Below, piece by piece: positions 56,404-64,000 of a stretch of 64,000 nucleotides of DNA (positions within the stretch are counted from its first letter, which is position 1; each line of letters starts with the position of its first letter). The notes below the pieces were generated by a model. The model was not told the origin of the DNA. It did no database searches and was given only the letters and a program-made list of their open reading frames with translations. A program made the translations under genes and the position numbers. The stretch is from assembly GCF_011806575.1 (NCBI RefSeq), contig NZ_JAATOO010000002.1, positions 186,001-250,000 on the forward strand, given 5' to 3'. This DNA comes from Vibrio hepatarius. GTDB taxonomy: Bacteria > Pseudomonadota > Gammaproteobacteria > Enterobacterales > Vibrionaceae.

Positions 56404-56967
56404 ATGAATTTAACCAACCATTTCTTAGTGGCGATGCCCGGGATGAAAGATCCCTACTTTCAACGCAGCGTTATCTATGTGTGCGAACACAATGATGAAG
56501 GTGCGATGGGTCTAATGATTAATGCTCCAATCGATATCACCGTCGGCAAGATGCTCAAACAAGTCGATGTCCAACCGGTTCATCCGCAACTGTATACCGA
56601 AAGCTTAGACAAGCCGGTGCTGAATGGCGGTCCTGTATCGAGCGACCGCGGTTTTATCCTCCATCATCCGAAAGACCACTACGAGTCGAGTATTCAGATG
56701 ACGGATTACCTTTCAGTCACAACCTCTAAAGATATTTTGAGCGTGTTAGGCACAGAAGCCGAACCCAATAACTACTTAGTGGCGTTGGGCTATTCAGGTT
56801 GGGAAGCAGGCCAGTTGGAAAGCGAATTGTCGGAGAACTCATGGTTAACTATCGAAGCTGACCCCGACGTGATTTTCAATACACCGATTAACGAGCGTTG
56901 GAGCAAAGCAGTTCAGATGCTGGGCATTGATGCTTCACAGCTATCTTGTGAAATTGGCCACGCATAA
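56404..56967 (+). CDS. yqgE: UPF0301 protein YqgE (AlgH family)
   Basis: 187 residues, cytosolic. [20 protein letters not shown] is the family opening, followed by [16 protein letters not shown] and [16 protein letters not shown]. Precise function is unknown; AlgH affects alginate and virulence regulation in Pseudomonas. It is always found with ruvX, which lies 23 bp downstream. Confidence 0.93.
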   Translation: MNLTNHFLVAMPGMKDPYFQRSVIYVCEHNDEGAMGLMINAPIDITVGKMLKQVDVQPVHPQLYTESLDKPVLNGGPVSSDRGFILHHPKDHYESSIQMTDYLSVTTSKDILSVLGTEAEPNNYLVALGYSGWEAGQLESELSENSWLTIEADPDVIFNTPINERWSKAVQMLGIDASQLSCEIGHA

Positions 56968-56990
56968 CCAGCAGTAAACACAGAGGATTT

Positions 56991-57413
56991 ATGTCCAGAA
57001 CCATTATGGCTTTTGACTTTGGCACCAAGAGTATTGGTAGTGCCATTGGCCAAGAAATTACCGGAACTGCGTCTCCGTTAAGAGCTTTTAAAGCCAACGA
57101 TGGCGTACCTAATTGGGGCGACATCGAGAAATTAATCAAAGAGTGGCAACCAAACTTATTGGTAGTAGGTCTACCAACAGACCTACGTGGCAAAGACCTA
57201 GAAACCATTACGCCTAGGGCAAAAAAGTTCGCCAACCGTCTGCACGGACGTTTTGGCTTACCGGTCGAGTTACATGATGAACGCTTATCGACGACCGAAG
57301 CGCGTTCTGAGCTGTTCGAAATGGGTGGCTATAAAGCGCTGAGCAAAGGCAATGTCGACTGCCAATCGGCAGTGATTATCCTCGAAAGCTGGTTTGAAGC
57401 GCAGTGGGGCTAA
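56991..57413 (+). CDS. ruvX: Holliday-junction-resolvase-fold nuclease RuvX (YqgF)
   Basis: RNase-H-fold protein of 140 residues: [14 protein letters not shown] with the first catalytic Asp, [22 protein letters not shown] and the last Asp in [10 protein letters not shown]. Essential in E. coli; it acts in 16S rRNA 5'-end processing and possibly on DNA junctions. It ends the gshB cluster and faces pilU with a shared terminator. Confidence 0.94.
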   Translation: MSRTIMAFDFGTKSIGSAIGQEITGTASPLRAFKANDGVPNWGDIEKLIKEWQPNLLVVGLPTDLRGKDLETITPRAKKFANRLHGRFGLPVELHDERLSTTEARSELFEMGGYKALSKGNVDCQSAVIILESWFEAQWG

Positions 57414-57437
57414 GGTCTTAGCGCCAACAACAACATA

Positions 57438-57480
57438 AAAAAGAAAGGCTTGATGATTTCATCAAGCCTTTCTTTTTTAG
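57438..57480. terminator. Bidirectional terminator between ruvX and pilU
   Basis: GAAAGGCTTGATGA and TCATCAAGCCTTTC form a 14-bp stem flanked by an A-tract and TTTTTT, between converging genes. Confidence 0.95.
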
Positions 57481-57504
57481 CACTGTTATTTACTACGACT
57501 GGTA

Positions 57505-58611
57505 TTAGTTCATATCAATTTTCACGTTCATCAACGTACTGTTGTTTGGCGCATCACCGCGTTGCGTCTTAAGCATCAAACGTAGGTCATTCGCCGAGTC
57601 CGCGCTGTGCATCGCGTCGTCTTCGTTGATCTTATTCTCAATCACTAACTGGTAAAGTGATTGGTCGAATGTCTGCATGCCAACTTCTTTTGATTTCGCC
57701 ATGGTTGATTTGAGTTCGTGTAACTCTCCACGGCGGATCAAATCCGAAATTCGTGGGCTGTTGAGCAATATTTCAAACACCCCATGACGCCCCTGACCGT
57801 TCTTATCTCGAATCAATTGCTGCCCAACGACACCACGCAAGTTCATCGATAGATCAAACAAGAACTGCTCTTTCTGATCTTTCGGCACCAAATGTAAAAT
57901 CCGCTCTAACGCTTGGTTAGCGTTGTTGGCGTGGAGAGTCGCCATACACAAGTGACCCGTTTCCGCGAAGGTCATCGCGTATTCCATAGTTTCTCGTGAG
58001 CGGATTTCACCAATCAGAATCATATCTGGCGCTTGGCGCAACGAGTTCTTGAGCGCGACTTCATAGCTTTCGGTATCTAAACCGACTTCTCGCTGCGTCA
58101 CAATGCAGCGCTGGTGCTCGTGGACAAATTCAATCGGGTCTTCGATCGTCAGAATATGCCCAGTACGGTGTCGATTTCGATACCCCGTCATCGCCGCCAT
58201 GGTGGTGGATTTACCCGAACCTGTCGCGCCAACGACCAATACCAAGCCACGTTTAGCAATCGCCAAGTCTTGCAGTACATCTGGCAGCTTCAGCTCTTCA
58301 AACGTCGGAATTGCGGTTTCAATACGACGAATCACCGCCCCCGGCAACTCACGCTGGTAAAACGCAGACACGCGACAGCGGCCGAAGTCTCGCACGATAG
58401 CAAAGTTCGCTTCTTTGCTTTCGTCAAACTCACTCTTACGTTGTGAGTCCATCATATTGGCCAGCAGCGCATCCACGTCGGCATGAGAAAGCGTGTCACC
58501 ATGCGCTCGTAGCTCGCCATCGACGCGGTACAGCACCGGCGCTCCTACCGTAATATACAAGTCCGAAGCTTTCTGATTATTCATTCCCTGAAGGAAAACA
58601 TTTACGTCCAT
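57505..58611 (-). CDS. pilU: Twitching motility ATPase PilU
   Basis: Accessory retraction ATPase of type IV pili; 368 residues. Walker A GATGSGKSTTMAAM near residue 130, Asp box, Walker B MILIGEIRSRETM, His box TGHLCMATLHANNANQAL. Start at 58611 with GAGG at 58620-58617; the TTG further up (58626) lies in the pilT stop. It follows pilT with an 11-bp gap, so both are on one transcript. PilU needs PilT to work, consistent with that coupling. Confidence 0.95.
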   Translation of the reverse strand: MDVNVFLQGMNNQKASDLYITVGAPVLYRVDGELRAHGDTLSHADVDALLANMMDSQRKSEFDESKEANFAIVRDFGRCRVSAFYQRELPGAVIRRIETAIPTFEELKLPDVLQDLAIAKRGLVLVVGATGSGKSTTMAAMTGYRNRHRTGHILTIEDPIEFVHEHQRCIVTQREVGLDTESYEVALKNSLRQAPDMILIGEIRSRETMEYAMTFAETGHLCMATLHANNANQALERILHLVPKDQKEQFLFDLSMNLRGVVGQQLIRDKNGQGRHGVFEILLNSPRISDLIRRGELHELKSTMAKSKEVGMQTFDQSLYQLVIENKINEDDAMHSADSANDLRLMLKTQRGDAPNNSTLMNVKIDMN

Positions 58612-58622
58612 GTGTGCCTCTA

Positions 58623-59663
58623 TCAATACATGCTGACTGATTCAGATTCGATTTTCTTCGCAACTTCTTCAGGATCTACACGCCCTTGCGCGATCAACTG
58701 TTTGGCATTTTGCTCCATCGTCTGCATCCCGTGTGCGGCACCGGTTTGAATGATCGAGTACATCTGAGCGACTTTATCTTCGCGGATCAAGTTGCGGATC
58801 GCCGGTGTCGCCATCATGATCTCGTGGCAAGCGGTGCGTCCACCACCAATACGTTTGAGGAGCTTTTGCGCGATAACCGCGCGCAGTGATTCCGACAACA
58901 TCGAGCGAACCATATCTTTGTCGCTTCCTGGGAAAACATCGATAATACGGTCGATGGTTTTCGCCGCGCTACTGGTGTGCAAAGTACCAAACACTAAGTG
59001 ACCCGTTTCTGCTGCGGTCAGTGCCAAACTGATGGTCTCTTTGTCGCGCAGCTCACCAACCAGAATGACGTCTGGGTCTTCACGTAGCGCACTACGTAGC
59101 GCGTTGTTAAAACTGTGGGTATCACGGTGCACTTCGCGCTGGTTGATCAAACATTTGTTATTGGTATGCACAAATTCGATCGGGTCTTCGATAGTCAAAA
59201 TATGTTTGTTGTGATGACGATTAACGTGGTCAACCATCGCAGCTAAGGTGGTCGATTTACCCGAGCCGGTTGGCCCTGTGACTAACACAAGCCCCTTTTC
59301 CATACTGGCGATCTTTTCGAAGATCTGCGGCGCATCCAGTTGTTCTAAGGTTGGAATATCGGTTGGGATGGTACGAAATACCGCCGCACAGCCACGAGAC
59401 TGGTTGAAGGCATTGACACGAAAACGTCCAACATTTGGCAGTTCAAAAGAGAAATCGACTTCCAGGCGTTCTTCGTATTCGCTGCGCTGCGCATCGTTCA
59501 TGATCTCAAAAACCAAACGATGCACGTCAGAATGGCTAAAAGCAGGCACGCCGAGCTTCCTTACTTCGCCATCTATACGTACCATTGGAGGAACACCCGC
59601 AGAAAGATGTAGATCTGACGCGTTATGTTTTACACTAAAATCCAGTAACTCAGTGATATCCAT
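58623..59663 (-). CDS. pilT: Twitching motility retraction ATPase PilT
   Basis: Hexameric ATPase that disassembles the type IV pilus, needed for twitching and DNA uptake in vibrios; 346 residues. Walker A GPTGSGKSTTLAAM, Walker B VILVGELRDKETI, His box TGHLVFGTLHTSSAAKTI and the conserved AIRNLIREDK near the C terminus. It is divergent from yggS with only 25 bp between start codons, so promoters must overlap the coding regions or each other. Confidence 0.96.
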   Translation of the reverse strand: MDITELLDFSVKHNASDLHLSAGVPPMVRIDGEVRKLGVPAFSHSDVHRLVFEIMNDAQRSEYEERLEVDFSFELPNVGRFRVNAFNQSRGCAAVFRTIPTDIPTLEQLDAPQIFEKIASMEKGLVLVTGPTGSGKSTTLAAMVDHVNRHHNKHILTIEDPIEFVHTNNKCLINQREVHRDTHSFNNALRSALREDPDVILVGELRDKETISLALTAAETGHLVFGTLHTSSAAKTIDRIIDVFPGSDKDMVRSMLSESLRAVIAQKLLKRIGGGRTACHEIMMATPAIRNLIREDKVAQMYSIIQTGAAHGMQTMEQNAKQLIAQGRVDPEEVAKKIESESVSMY

Positions 59664-59688
59664 TTATTTTCCTTAAGTAAAATCTGCT

Positions 59689-60405
59689 ATGAACAGTATT
59701 CAACAAAATATTGAACAGATCACCTCACAGATAGAAGAAGCACAGCAAAAATGCGGACGGCCTCGAGAGTCGGTGAAACTTCTCGCTGTAAGTAAAACAA
59801 AACCTATAGAAGCAATTTTAGAAGCTGCTCGCGCAGGTCAGAAAGCTTTTGGTGAAAATTACGTTCAAGAAGGCGCTGATAAAGTCGCTTATTTTAGTGA
59901 GCATCACCCTGATTTGTCACTCGAATGGCACTTTATCGGTCCGATTCAGTCGAACAAATCACGCCACGTCGCCGAGAGTTTTGATTGGGTTCATACCGTC
60001 GACCGCGCAAAAATCGCCAAGCGCCTCAATGACCAACGTCCGCAACACCTGCCCGCCCTACAAGTACTTATCCAAGTCAACACCAGCGGTGAAAGCTCCA
60101 AGTCAGGCGCAAGCGACGAAGAAATCTTTGAGTTGGCGGAGTTGATTTCTGCCCTTCCCAACCTCACTTTAAGAGGATTGATGTCGATCCCAGCGAACGT
60201 CTCAGATTATCAATCTCAACTAGTGGCATTCAAGCAACTAGCGGAATTGAAAGAGAAACTTGCCGCGCGCTACCCTGAGCTCAACCTAGACACACTGTCG
60301 ATGGGTATGAGTGGTGATATGCAAGCTGCGATTGAAGCAGGCAGTACCATGGTAAGAATTGGCACAGCAATTTTTGGCGCTCGCGACTACAGCGCTAAAC
60401 AATGA
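59689..60405 (+). CDS. yggS: PLP homeostasis protein YggS (PLPBP)
   Basis: Cytosolic PLP-binding single-domain barrel, 238 residues, without known enzymatic activity; it balances vitamin B6 pools. The PLP lysine is in LLAVSKTKP, with FGENYVQEGADKV, WHFIGPIQSNK and the phosphate-binding LSMGMSGDMQAAIEAGSTMV. It leads yggS-proC-yggT-yggU and neighbours pilT, an order shared with E. coli and Pseudomonas. Confidence 0.95.
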   Translation: MNSIQQNIEQITSQIEEAQQKCGRPRESVKLLAVSKTKPIEAILEAARAGQKAFGENYVQEGADKVAYFSEHHPDLSLEWHFIGPIQSNKSRHVAESFDWVHTVDRAKIAKRLNDQRPQHLPALQVLIQVNTSGESSKSGASDEEIFELAELISALPNLTLRGLMSIPANVSDYQSQLVAFKQLAELKEKLAARYPELNLDTLSMGMSGDMQAAIEAGSTMVRIGTAIFGARDYSAKQ

Positions 60406-60456
60406 ATGATCAGTCGCGATCAGCACAAATAAACCATCACAACGGAAAACAGACAC

Positions 60457-61275
60457 ATGGAACATAAAAAGATTGCCTTCATCGGTGCAGGTAACATGGT
60501 GAGAGCCATTATTTCTGGCTTAGTCGCAGATGGTTATCCAGCGCAAAATATCGTGGCAACCGCGCCTTCAGAAACACGCCGCTTGCCACTTGAGCAAGAT
60601 TTTGGCATCCGCACCACCAGCGACAACGCTTTAGCTGCGACAGAGGCCGACGTGGTGGTTTTGTCTGTGAAGCCACAAATGATGGCAGAGGTATGTGAAC
60701 CGCTACAATCTATCGATTTCAGCAACAAACTGGTGATTTCGATCGCTGCAGGCATCAATTGTTCGCGGTTAAACGAGATGCTCGCCAGCAAATTGAACTT
60801 GGTACGTGTGATGCCAAATACACCTTCTCAGCTCAGTTTGGGCATGAGCGGTCTGTTCGCTCCTGAGCATGTAGCTCAACAAGATAAAGAGTTTGCTGCG
60901 CAGCTGATGCAAGCGGTAGGCAAAGTGTGCTGGGTCGAACAAGAGTCTGGCATCAACAACGTTATTGCTGCGGCTGGCAGTGCTCCGGCGTACTTCTTCC
61001 TGTTTATGGAAGCAATGCAAGCGGAAGCCATCGCACAAGGGTTTGATAAAGACACCGCGCGCTTACTGGTACAACAATCAGCGCTTGGCGCAGCAAACAT
61101 GGTAGTGGCGAACCCAGACACTGAATTATCGACATTGCGCGAGCAAGTCACGTCGAAAGGCGGCACAACCGCAGAAGCATTACGCACGTTTAACGAGCAC
61201 CAACTTTCCGATATCGTAGCAAAAGCGATGCAAGCAGCGGTTGCTCGTGCTGAAGAAATGGAAAAACTATTTTAA
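60457..61275 (+). CDS. proC: Pyrroline-5-carboxylate reductase
   Basis: Last step of proline synthesis, NADPH-dependent. 272 residues: IAFIGAGNMVRAIISGLV for NADP, VVLSVKPQMM, RVMPNTPSQLSLGMSGL and the signature TSKGGTTAEALRTFNEH. Two genes of one pathway-neutral cluster flank it: yggS (52 bp before) and yggT (37 bp after). Confidence 0.96.
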   Translation: MEHKKIAFIGAGNMVRAIISGLVADGYPAQNIVATAPSETRRLPLEQDFGIRTTSDNALAATEADVVVLSVKPQMMAEVCEPLQSIDFSNKLVISIAAGINCSRLNEMLASKLNLVRVMPNTPSQLSLGMSGLFAPEHVAQQDKEFAAQLMQAVGKVCWVEQESGINNVIAAAGSAPAYFFLFMEAMQAEAIAQGFDKDTARLLVQQSALGAANMVVANPDTELSTLREQVTSKGGTTAEALRTFNEHQLSDIVAKAMQAAVARAEEMEKLF

Positions 61276-61311
61276 TATTGAGCTTATCGCTCACCGAAGT
61301 AAGGGTAACCC

Positions 61312-61869
61312 ATGAATTCAATGAGTTTTCTGATCTCCACGTTTTTTGATTTATACATCATGGTGGTGATCCTACGTATTTGGTTACAGGCTGCACGTGC
61401 AGACTTCTATAACCCGTTTTCACAATTTATCGTTAAAGCGACTCAGCCGGTGATTGGGCCGCTACGTCGAGTGATCCCATCGGTAGGTAATCTCGACTTA
61501 GCCACGGTGCTATTCGCATACGTATTGTGTGTGCTGAAATTTGTCGTCTTAATCCTGATAGCTTCTAACGGTTCAGTGTCATTCAGCATGGACTTCCTAT
61601 TCCTCGGCGCACTATCGCTGGTTAAAGCGGCGGGTGGACTGCTGTTCTGGGTACTATTGATTCGCGCAATCCTAAGTTGGGTGAGCCAAGGCCGTAGTCC
61701 CATCGAATACGTCTTCCACCAGCTAACAGAGCCAATGCTCGCACCAATTCGTCGTGTTATCCCTGCGATGGGCGGTTTTGATTTGAGCGTACTAGTGCTG
61801 TTTATCGCGCTGCAATTCGCCAACATTTTACTCGGAGACTTAATCGGTCCGATGTGGTTCCGACTATAA
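61312..61869 (+). CDS. yggT: YggT family membrane protein
   Basis: 185 residues with two copies of the YGGT unit, each with two helices. Repeated motifs are [21 protein letters not shown] in shortened form ([13 protein letters not shown]) and [16 protein letters not shown]. Likely an inner-membrane protein of unknown or osmotic function. Its stop codon TAA overlaps the ATG of yggU by one base. Confidence 0.93.
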   Translation: MNSMSFLISTFFDLYIMVVILRIWLQAARADFYNPFSQFIVKATQPVIGPLRRVIPSVGNLDLATVLFAYVLCVLKFVVLILIASNGSVSFSMDFLFLGALSLVKAAGGLLFWVLLIRAILSWVSQGRSPIEYVFHQLTEPMLAPIRRVIPAMGGFDLSVLVLFIALQFANILLGDLIGPMWFRL

Positions 61870-62159
61870 TGATAAAGGCAGTCTGGAAAGATGGCGCAGA
61901 CCTTGTCCTGCGGCTTTATATTCAACCTAAAGCCAGTCGGGACAAGATTGTTGGTCTGCACGGTGACGAGCTGAAAATCGCCATCACCGCGCCTCCTGTT
62001 GACGGTAAAGCCAACGCACATCTGAGTAAGTACCTAGCCAAACAGTTTAAAGTGGCCAAGGGATTAATAAGCATAGAAAAAGGCGAGTTGGGCCGGCACA
62101 AACAAGTCAGGGTTCACTCTCCCGCACAAATCCCGCAAGAAATTGAAGCCATCCTTTGA
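61869..62159 (+). CDS. yggU: DUF167 protein YggU
   Basis: 96-residue cytosolic protein of the UPF0235/DUF167 family: [16 protein letters not shown] and [20 protein letters not shown] are diagnostic. Function unknown. The start at 61869 is within TAATG shared with yggT, indicating coupled translation. Confidence 0.93.
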   Translation: MIKAVWKDGADLVLRLYIQPKASRDKIVGLHGDELKIAITAPPVDGKANAHLSKYLAKQFKVAKGLISIEKGELGRHKQVRVHSPAQIPQEIEAIL

Positions 62160-62229
62160 TGGCTTTTTGTTTATCGATAGCGTCAAACGACCAAAACGTT
62201 TGAAGCACAATGTCGCAAAAGGAAGCACT

Positions 62230-62661
62230 ATGAAAAAATGGATAATACTGTTGCTCGCGAGCGTGTTTGCCATGCCAAGTTGGGCAGAACAGTTTAAATA
62301 TATCAAAGACGTTGAGGTGCACTACTCAGCATTCAACTCGACGTTTTTAACCGCAGAAATGGCAAGAAACTACAGCCTGAAACGTAACGGATATTCAGCT
62401 ATTTTGAACATCAGCGTATTGGATAACTCTCAGGCAGGAAAGCCGGCGATTACCGCCGATATTTCCGGTAATAGCCGCAACTTAGTCGGTCAAATCCGCC
62501 CACTTAACTTCCGCGAAGTCAAAGAAGGCAATGCGATTTACTACCTCGCAGAGTTTCCAGTTTCGGAAGAAGAAAGTCTTACCTTTGATCTCAACGTTAA
62601 TGCTGGTATTAAAGGCAACGGCACATTAAAGTTCACCCAGAAATTTTACGTGGAAGAGTAG
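62230..62661 (+). CDS. Periplasmic DUF4426 protein
   Basis: 143 residues with a signal peptide cut after PSWA (residue 18). The mature domain begins FKYIKDVEVHYSAFNSTFL, the DUF4426 pattern (short all-beta), found between yggU and rdgB in many gammaproteobacteria. Function unknown. The start at 62230 follows AAAGGA; the longer frame to 62143 would overlap yggU and destroy the signal peptide. Confidence 0.9.
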   Translation: MKKWIILLLASVFAMPSWAEQFKYIKDVEVHYSAFNSTFLTAEMARNYSLKRNGYSAILNISVLDNSQAGKPAITADISGNSRNLVGQIRPLNFREVKEGNAIYYLAEFPVSEEESLTFDLNVNAGIKGNGTLKFTQKFYVEE

Positions 62662-62697
62662 CGCTACTCTTCCCGCACCAATCAGTAAGAGTCATCG

Positions 62698-63300
62698 ATG
62701 AAAGAGAAAAAAATTGTATTAGCGACGGGAAACCAAGGTAAGGTCCGTGAAATGGCCGACCTACTGGCGGATTTCGGTTTTGAAGTGATAGCACAAAGTG
62801 AGTTTAACGTCTCGGAAGTCGCTGAGACTGGCACGACGTTTATCGAAAATGCGATCATCAAAGCGCGCCATGCAGCGAAAGAAACTGGCTTAGCTGCGAT
62901 TGCCGATGACTCAGGTCTAGAAGTCGATTTTCTGCAAGGCGCTCCGGGTATTTACTCTGCTCGCTATGCGGGTGAAAACGCTACTGATCAACAGAACCTA
63001 GAAAAGCTACTGGACGCGATGCAAGGTGTACCAGAAGCCGAGCGTACGGCTCGTTTCCACTGCGTGCTGGTACTGATGCGCCACGAAAACGACCCGACTC
63101 CGATTGTTTGCCACGGTAAGTGGGAAGGCCGTATCCTGACGCGACCTCACGGTGAGAACGGCTTTGGCTACGACCCTGTGTTCTACGTCCCTGAAGATGA
63201 GTGTGCTTCTGCAGAGCTGGAACCTGTGCGCAAAAAACAACTTTCTCACCGCGGCAAAGCGCTCAAGCAACTGTTTGCTACCTTGTCTGAGCAGCAATAA
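62698..63300 (+). CDS. rdgB: dITP/XTP pyrophosphatase RdgB
   Basis: House-cleaning nucleotide pyrophosphatase that removes dITP, dXTP and ITP. 200 residues: [37 protein letters not shown] and [19 protein letters not shown] contain the metal and base-binding residues. It overlaps hemW by one base (TAATG). Confidence 0.96.
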   Translation: MKEKKIVLATGNQGKVREMADLLADFGFEVIAQSEFNVSEVAETGTTFIENAIIKARHAAKETGLAAIADDSGLEVDFLQGAPGIYSARYAGENATDQQNLEKLLDAMQGVPEAERTARFHCVLVLMRHENDPTPIVCHGKWEGRILTRPHGENGFGYDPVFYVPEDECASAELEPVRKKQLSHRGKALKQLFATLSEQQ

Positions 63301-64000
63301 TGAGTCAACTGACGCCTCCTGCTTTAAGCCTGTATGTACACATCCCGTGGTGTGTGCAAAAGTGCCCATACTGCGACTTTAACTCACACGCGCTCAAAGC
63401 TGAAATCCCAGAGCAGCAATACATTGCAGCGCTCTTAGAAGACCTCGACAGCGATATCGAACGCTACCAGCTCAACGCGAATCCGCGTCTGCTGCATTCG
63501 ATTTTTATCGGTGGAGGTACGCCAAGTCTTATCTCTGCTGAAGGTATCGCCGAGCTACTGACGGGCATCAAGCAGCGCATTCCTTTCAAGCCTGAGATTG
63601 AGATCACCATGGAGGCGAATCCGGGCACGATTGAAGCCGAACGTTTCGCTGGCTACCGCAAAGCAGGGGTAACGCGTATATCTATCGGCGTCCAGAGTTT
63701 CGAACAATCAAAACTGGAAAGATTGGGGCGGATTCACGGTCAGGATGAAGCAATCAATGCCGCCCAATTGGCGCACAAGATCGGTCTAAATAGTTTTAAC
63801 CTCGACTTGATGCACGGTTTGCCGGACCAGTCGGTCGAGCAAGCTCTAGCAGACTTGGATAAAGCGATAGAACTCAACCCGCCTCATTTGTCGTGGTATC
63901 AGCTCACCATAGAGCCCAACACCATGTTCTACTACAAGCCGCCGACGTTACCCGACGACGATGACCTGTGGGACATTTTTGAGCTCGGCCACCAAAAGCT
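63300..64000 (+). CDS. hemW: Heme chaperone HemW, radical SAM family (3' end outside window)
   Basis: The frame starts at the ATG in TAATG shared with rdgB and stays open to the window edge (233 codons plus two bases; the family has about 380-390 residues). LYVHIPWCVQKCPYCDFNSH near the start carries the CX3CX2C cluster motif with Phe in place of the fourth Cys of true HemN, which marks HemW. FIGGGTPSLIS and EITMEANPGTIE are the usual SAM-contact segments. HemW binds heme and delivers it to respiratory enzymes; older annotations call it coproporphyrinogen oxidase-like. Confidence 0.94.
   Translation, partial: MSQLTPPALSLYVHIPWCVQKCPYCDFNSHALKAEIPEQQYIAALLEDLDSDIERYQLNANPRLLHSIFIGGGTPSLISAEGIAELLTGIKQRIPFKPEIEITMEANPGTIEAERFAGYRKAGVTRISIGVQSFEQSKLERLGRIHGQDEAINAAQLAHKIGLNSFNLDLMHGLPDQSVEQALADLDKAIELNPPHLSWYQLTIEPNTMFYYKPPTLPDDDDLWDIFELGHQK

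Overview
The window is a piece of a Vibrio chromosome, almost certainly the large chromosome of a marine species. This is judged from gene order and protein sequences: surA-pdxA-rsmA-apaG-apaH facing folA, obgE-rpmA-rplU facing ispB, mtlADR, argP/argO, epd-pgk-fbaA, irgA/irgB, tkt/metK, sprT-dns-rsmE-gshB-yqgE-ruvX, and pilT/pilU facing yggS-proC-yggT-yggU-rdgB-hemW. No rRNA, tRNA or CRISPR array was seen. Both edges cut a gene: surA on the left, hemW on the right.

Layout. 1-9.6 kb: outer-membrane chaperone and cofactor genes, folA, a split ThrE-type exporter, and the ribosome-linked obgE/rpmA/rplU block with ispB. 9.6-13.1 kb: a bifunctional ornithine-lipid acyltransferase (olsF type) behind an unusually long array of Pho-box heptamers, then an orphan TRAP substrate-binding protein. 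13.1-17.4 kb: mannitol operon mtlA-mtlD-mtlR with a long leader and CRP-like sites. 17.4-20 kb: a two-component system and a small periplasmic DUF3316 protein. 20-23.5 kb: MurNAc recycling genes murQ-murP-murR with palindromic operators. 23.5-24.1 kb: two small DUF202 membrane proteins.

24.1-31.2 kb is an AT-rich accessory island and the main finding. It ends 25 bp after the glmS stop codon, exactly where Tn7 inserts. There the sequence shows a Tn7-like terminus: a TGT tip, an 8-bp tip box and two abutting 20-bp TnsB-site-like repeats. A related 8-bp tip (7 of 8) lies at the other edge, just after the DUF202 genes. No tns genes remain. The cargo is a YhfZ-type regulator, a broken YhfY-like PRD gene, a chitobiose/lactose-type PTS (B, C, A) and a TIM-barrel-like protein of unknown function. 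Around these lie gene debris and a dead IS5/IS903-type insertion sequence. I read it as a fossil Tn7-like element whose sugar-PTS cargo is still largely intact.

31.2-64 kb: glmS and a DeoR-type regulator, pykF, yggE, lysine/arginine export (argP/argO), ybaK-like and mscS genes. Then come central carbon genes (fbaA, pgk, epd, tkt), with shared LacI-family-like palindromes before fbaA and tkt. The Fur-controlled irgA/irgB pair and a membrane phosphatase-lipid kinase fusion follow. After metK come nuclease, rRNA methylation and glutathione genes, the twitching ATPases and the yggS-to-hemW cluster.
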